From positions 79,914 to 143,913 of the forward strand of contig NZ_CALFLA010000042.1 of the NCBI RefSeq assembly GCF_937880195.1: 64,000 nucleotides of DNA, in the 5' to 3' direction. The notes below the pieces were generated by a model. That model worked only from the letters and a program-made list of their open reading frames with translations. It did not search any database and was not told where the DNA came from. How positions within the stretch are numbered: position 1 is the first letter of the stretch; every line of letters starts with the position of its first letter. The translations under genes and the position numbers were made by a program. Source of the stretch: an uncultured Blautia sp. GTDB lineage: Bacteria > Bacillota > Clostridia > Lachnospirales > Lachnospiraceae. Shown one piece after another: positions 60,093 to 64,000 of the stretch.

Positions 60093-62831
60093 TTGAAGAA
60101 ACGAGTGGTGGCATTTCTTTTGAGCATGACCCTTTGTTCAGCAATGGTGGCTGAAGCTGGAGCAGCAGCTTATGTGGATCCGGTGTCCGGTGTTTCCCAG
60201 GAAGCGGCTGAGGTGTCAGAGGAAGCTTTTTCAGATTCAGAAGATGCTGGGTTTGCAGACCAGGGTCAGACAGAGGATGCGCAGACAGAAGAGCCAGGTG
60301 TAACAGAGGAGGACGGCATTGTAATCGAAGGTTCAGAAGAAGAGCAGCAGCCTTCTGACGGAGCTTCAGATATTATTACAGATGATACAGCGGATTCCGT
60401 TGTAGATGGAGAGACAGAAGGTGCGGAAGACGTTCCGGCTGAGGACGACAGTACAGAAGAGACAGATCAGGAAGAAGGAATTATGGAAGATCTGTTCAGC
60501 TCAGGAGATGAGGCAGCAGTTTCAGATCAGCAGACGGATGCGCCTGAGGTTACAGAAGAGGATGCGTCTCAGGCAGCCCTGGCTTTTGAAAAAGAAGACG
60601 AAAACGGCAAAACAGTGATTCTTTCCTGCCTTCGCTGGGAAGAAGAGAACAGCAAATGGAAATTAAGAAAACTTCCAAAAACAGCTGAGAACGCAGTGGC
60701 AGAGCAAACAGAAACACCATCTGCAGGAGAAGTACAGACCCTGGAGGAAACAGCAGAAGATCTTGCTGTCCAGGAAGAAGGCTTTGAAGATGCAGAAGCT
60801 GAAGCTGACGATACAGCAGTGCCGGAAACAATTCCTGAAATGGAAGATATGTCCGGGGAACTAACAGAACCGGAGACAGCGGATGTACCGGAACCGGAAA
60901 CAGAAGCAGCAGCTGACGTACAGGCAGCAGCGCCGGAATATTACAAAAACCAGATCATCACAGTAATCACTATGGATGAGCTTGGACAGAACAAACTGTC
61001 TGAGGGAACCTACTACTTTGACGAAAACGGATATCTGGTAACAGGAAGAACAACTGTAAAACCTGGAACAGCAGGATATGACCGTGGGGAAGCGGCTGGA
61101 TATTATTTCCTGGATTCCTCTAAAGCCAAAGTCACAAATCCAGGAACAAGAGCGGCAGGCGCAGTTACCCCATATAACTCTGATCTTGGAAAGATGCAGA
61201 GAAATATTCAGTGGGATTGGGACGGAACCCGTTTCCATAACTACGGAGAAGACGGTGCGGAAACTGTAATTAAAGACAACCTTTACACAATCAATAATGC
61301 GACTTATTATCTTCAGTCCGGCAAGCCCTATGCAAACGGCGTTCTTTATATCAAGGCAAAAAAAGCCTACTATGCCTTCAGCGCTAATAAGAACGCAGCG
61401 GGAATTCCCGGTCAGATGATCAAAAACGGCTGGGCAAGCAGAGCAACCTCCAAGGGAGCGCAGTGGTTGTACTTTGGCAATGACGGACGCAACCAGAAAC
61501 AGAAAAGCGGAGCTTATAGGATTTATCCAAAGAACAACGCTTTGTATCTTTTGAACAGCAGCGGATATCTTGTCAGAAACAAGATGATGCGCGCTGCCAA
61601 TAAGGGTTATTATCTGGCTGACAAAAACGGTAAAGTATATACCAATAAACTTGTGAAATATGGACGATACAGATATTACTTCACAAGCAGTGGCAAACGT
61701 GCCGGCTGGAAAAACCGCTGGGTAAAATTAAATGCCGCTAATGGACGCTACTATTACTTTGGAAAAGTTGCAGGTCGCGTTCAGGAGAAGAGAGGCATTC
61801 AGAAGGTAACAGTAGGACGTAAATTTATCGGATGGTTCCAGTTTGCGTCAAACGGAAACCATTTTCAGGACAGAATGGTATCAGGACGTTACTATCTTCC
61901 GGACGGACGTATGGCCAGCGGACTTCGCAAGGTAAAAGGAGCTTATTACTTCTTTGAACGTTCCAGCAGCAAGAAATACCGTGGTAAGATGTATAAGGGT
62001 ACCTGGGTTAAATACAGAAATAAATATTATCTTGCCACAAGCAAAGGTAAACTGATCGTAAGCGGCTGGAGAACTTATCGCGGCGAAAAGTATTACTTTA
62101 AAAACTGCGTAGCCCTTACAAACCAGAACATCCAGTATAAAGACGGAACATACGGTTATCTTGATTCCAGAGGAAGATTTAACACAGGCTGGACAATTAT
62201 AAGCAATTCCAGGAACCTGGTTCAGTACAGAGATTTAAAAACAGGAAAGAAACTGAGAAACTGTACAAGAACCATTGCCGGAGTAAACTACCGCTTTGAC
62301 AAAAAGGGATACCGCGTAAACGACAGAACAAAGGAATTTCGGCAGAAATCCTACTATGTAGAATGCGATCGTGTAAACGGCGTAATGACTGTTTATACAA
62401 ACAGCAGTAAAACAATACCGATCAAGACGATCCGTGTATCTGTAGGAAAGGCCGAGACGCCGACACCGCTGGGAACTTACACGATCAAGAGGGCAGACCG
62501 CTGGCAGCTTCTTATGGGACCTTCCTATGGTCAGTACGGAAGTCATGTTACAGGTGGAATTTATGTTCATTCCATAGCATGCGGACAGCCGAACCCCTAT
62601 AATCTTCCGGCAGCAGAGTATATGAAGCTTGGTAATCCGGCATCTCATGGATGTATCCGTTGCTGCGTAGCTGATGCGAAATGGATTTGGGAGAACTGCA
62701 ATGGATCCAGGATAAAGATTATTGACGGAGTATATTCAGATAAGAATACAACAAAAGGCCCTCTGGGAAGAAAACCAATTACTCCTCTGAGAGGCAGCGG
62801 AAACTTTGATCCTACAGATCCTTCCGTATAA
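60093..62831 (+). CDS. Secreted L,D-transpeptidase with acidic region and wall-binding-like repeats
   Basis: 912 residues. Signal peptide (MKKRVVAFLLSM...AEAGAAA), a very acidic low-complexity region to about residue 285, then about 450 residues of aromatic repeats of the kind GTYYFDENGYLVTG or GYYLADKNGKVYT, similar to choline/glucan-binding (CW-binding) units. The C-terminal YkuD domain has IYVHSIACG and the catalytic SHGCIRC (Cys854), complete for 3-3 crosslinking. TTG start with AAGGAGG seven bases upstream. Likely anchored to the wall through its repeats. Confidence 0.92.
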   Translation: MKKRVVAFLLSMTLCSAMVAEAGAAAYVDPVSGVSQEAAEVSEEAFSDSEDAGFADQGQTEDAQTEEPGVTEEDGIVIEGSEEEQQPSDGASDIITDDTADSVVDGETEGAEDVPAEDDSTEETDQEEGIMEDLFSSGDEAAVSDQQTDAPEVTEEDASQAALAFEKEDENGKTVILSCLRWEEENSKWKLRKLPKTAENAVAEQTETPSAGEVQTLEETAEDLAVQEEGFEDAEAEADDTAVPETIPEMEDMSGELTEPETADVPEPETEAAADVQAAAPEYYKNQIITVITMDELGQNKLSEGTYYFDENGYLVTGRTTVKPGTAGYDRGEAAGYYFLDSSKAKVTNPGTRAAGAVTPYNSDLGKMQRNIQWDWDGTRFHNYGEDGAETVIKDNLYTINNATYYLQSGKPYANGVLYIKAKKAYYAFSANKNAAGIPGQMIKNGWASRATSKGAQWLYFGNDGRNQKQKSGAYRIYPKNNALYLLNSSGYLVRNKMMRAANKGYYLADKNGKVYTNKLVKYGRYRYYFTSSGKRAGWKNRWVKLNAANGRYYYFGKVAGRVQEKRGIQKVTVGRKFIGWFQFASNGNHFQDRMVSGRYYLPDGRMASGLRKVKGAYYFFERSSSKKYRGKMYKGTWVKYRNKYYLATSKGKLIVSGWRTYRGEKYYFKNCVALTNQNIQYKDGTYGYLDSRGRFNTGWTIISNSRNLVQYRDLKTGKKLRNCTRTIAGVNYRFDKKGYRVNDRTKEFRQKSYYVECDRVNGVMTVYTNSSKTIPIKTIRVSVGKAETPTPLGTYTIKRADRWQLLMGPSYGQYGSHVTGGIYVHSIACGQPNPYNLPAAEYMKLGNPASHGCIRCCVADAKWIWENCNGSRIKIIDGVYSDKNTTKGPLGRKPITPLRGSGNFDPTDPSV

Positions 62832-62850
62832 TAATAAGTAAATAAAAAGG

Positions 62851-62898
62851 AGGCTGTTACAAATTCACTGCATATAGGTTTCTTGTGACAGCCTTTTT
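62851..62898 (+). terminator. Rho-independent terminator after the L,D-transpeptidase gene
   Basis: AGGCTGTTACAA (62851-62862) pairs with TTGTGACAGCCT (62883-62894), one G-T pair, followed by a T-run. The rfbB ribosome-binding site follows at once, so no promoter fits between them except within the hairpin loop. Confidence 0.8.
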
Positions 62899-62912
62899 CT
62901 AGGAGGAAAATA

Positions 62913-63995
62913 ATGAGAACATATTTAGTAACAGGTGGAGCAGGTTTTATTGGATCTAACTACATTCATTACATGTTTGAGAAATACGATAACGAGATCC
63001 GTATTATCAACGTAGACAAGCTGACTTACGCTGGAAACCTTGAAAATCTGAAAGATATCGAAAACAGAGAGAACTATACTTTCGTAAAAGCAGATATCTG
63101 TGACAGCGATGTGATCATGAAGATTTTTGAAGAAAACGATATTGACCGTGTGGTTCATTTTGCAGCAGAAAGCCATGTGGACAGAAGCATCCGCAACCCG
63201 GAGGTTTTTGTAAAGACAAACGTTTTGGGAACATTGGTTATGCTGAACGCAGCGAAAGCGGCATGGGAGCTTCCTGACGGAACTTTTAAACCGGACAAAA
63301 AATTTCTTCATGTTTCCACAGACGAAGTTTATGGATCTCTGGAAGAGGACGGCGGATTTTTCTACGAGACAACTCCCTATGATCCTCACAGCCCCTATTC
63401 TGCAAGTAAGGCTTCCTCTGATATGCTGGTAAAATCTTATATGGATACTTATAAATTCCCGGCAAATATCACAAACTGCAGTAATAATTATGGACCTTAC
63501 CAGTTCCCGGAGAAGCTGATCCCGTTGATCATCAACAATGCTCTTCAGGGCAAGAAACTTCCGGTATACGGAGACGGCAAGAACGTTCGTGACTGGCTGT
63601 ACGTTATGGATCATGCTAAAGGAATTGATATGGTTCAGGAAAAGGGACGCCTTTTTGAAACATATAATATCGGCGGACACAATGAGAAGCAGAACATCCA
63701 GATCATCCACATTATTCTGGACACTCTTCAGGAGATGCTTCCAGAGGGAGATCCAAGAAGAGAGCTTGTCAGCGAAAATCTCATCACTTATGTAGAGGAT
63801 CGTAAGGGTCACGACCGTCGTTATGCCATTGCGCCGGACAAGATCAAGGAAGAGGTTGGCTGGTATCCAGAAACTTGTTTTGAAGATGGAATCCGTCTTA
63901 CTATCAAATGGTTCTTTGAGAACGAAGATTGGATGAAGAACGTAACAAGCGGAGATTACCAAAAATATTACGAAGATATGTACAAAACAAAATAA
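62913..63995 (+). CDS. rfbB: dTDP-glucose 4,6-dehydratase
   Basis: Second step of dTDP-L-rhamnose synthesis, used for surface polysaccharide. 360 residues, normal length. NAD-binding GGAGFIGSNY at the N-terminus, HFAAESHVDRSI, the catalytic triad region STDEVYGSLEEDG and YSASKASSD (Tyr and Lys), and NNYGPYQFPEKLIP. RBS AGGAGG. The gene ends five bases before the window does, so further rhamnose genes may follow outside. Confidence 0.96.
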   Translation: MRTYLVTGGAGFIGSNYIHYMFEKYDNEIRIINVDKLTYAGNLENLKDIENRENYTFVKADICDSDVIMKIFEENDIDRVVHFAAESHVDRSIRNPEVFVKTNVLGTLVMLNAAKAAWELPDGTFKPDKKFLHVSTDEVYGSLEEDGGFFYETTPYDPHSPYSASKASSDMLVKSYMDTYKFPANITNCSNNYGPYQFPEKLIPLIINNALQGKKLPVYGDGKNVRDWLYVMDHAKGIDMVQEKGRLFETYNIGGHNEKQNIQIIHIILDTLQEMLPEGDPRRELVSENLITYVEDRKGHDRRYAIAPDKIKEEVGWYPETCFEDGIRLTIKWFFENEDWMKNVTSGDYQKYYEDMYKTK

Positions 63996-64000
63996 TCTTT

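Noticed and set aside
62925-63962. Open frame of 345 codons antisense to rfbB
   Set aside because: It lies wholly opposite a well-supported enzyme gene, has no ribosome-binding site or domain, and its Cys/Ile/Phe-rich composition is what the complement of such a gene gives.
1-64000. CRISPR arrays, tRNA or rRNA genes, insertion sequences or prophage genes
   Set aside because: I looked through the intergenic stretches on both strands and saw none; nearly all gaps are short and hold promoters, terminators or the dispersed repeat.

Overview
The window comes from a spore-forming, meso-diaminopimelate-type member of the Lachnospiraceae, most likely Blautia or a close relative. The evidence is a set of clostridial housekeeping genes, the sporulation genes gpr and spoIIP, a MurE with the DNPR motif of meso-DAP ligases, NPKTG sorting, DUF1540, and the local order rpsT-gpr-spoIIP-lepA-hemW. 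The genus is inferred from overall gene style, not from a search. Almost everything reads left to right; only rpsT and the DUF1540 gene are on the minus strand. I saw no tRNA, rRNA, CRISPR array or transposase.

Bases 1-10030 hold a sugar-uptake and signalling locus. It contains a CUT2 (ribose/galactose-type) ABC importer (ATPase cut by the window edge, permease, binding protein), a D-lyxose isomerase, a YesN/YesM-type response regulator and histidine kinase, a full-length double ABC protein that has lost every ATPase motif, a ROK sugar kinase and a GmhA-like SIS isomerase. From the regulator to the isomerase all genes overlap by 4-10 bases, so they are translationally coupled; a strong terminator ends the run. 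The dead ABC protein beside a kinase with no extracellular sensor domain is the most unusual arrangement in the window.

Bases 10030-11750 carry a long leader and an acidic NPKTG surface protein. Bases 11750-25360 are a dense housekeeping run: murE-priA, def-fmt, a zinc peptidase, rsmB, rlmN, the PP2C phosphatase and PASTA kinase pair, rsgA, rpe and thiN. ychF and lgt follow.

Bases 28000-41913 are a division and cell-wall (dcw) cluster: mraZ, rsmH, ftsL, two class B PBPs, mraY, murD, ftsW, murA, divIB/ftsQ and ftsZ. A sigma-A promoter and an array of 10-base-spaced MraZ boxes precede it. murG, murC, murB and ftsA are absent, and murE lies 16 kb upstream. Several promoters and terminators divide the cluster. 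The first PBP and DivIB end in repetitive extracellular tails.

Bases 41914-48850 hold DUF1540, rpsT, gpr, spoIIP, lepA, a small lipoprotein and hemW. Bases 48900-64000 hold uvrA, an mreB homologue, recD2, a ComF-type protein, two unknown membrane proteins, cdaA-cdaR (cyclic di-AMP), an HPr protein, a large L,D-transpeptidase with wall-binding-like repeats, and rfbB. A short dispersed repeat with the core GTGAACAGTAAC lies, always in the same orientation, just upstream of several genes (murE, mraY, gpr, mreB, the 55982 membrane gene).
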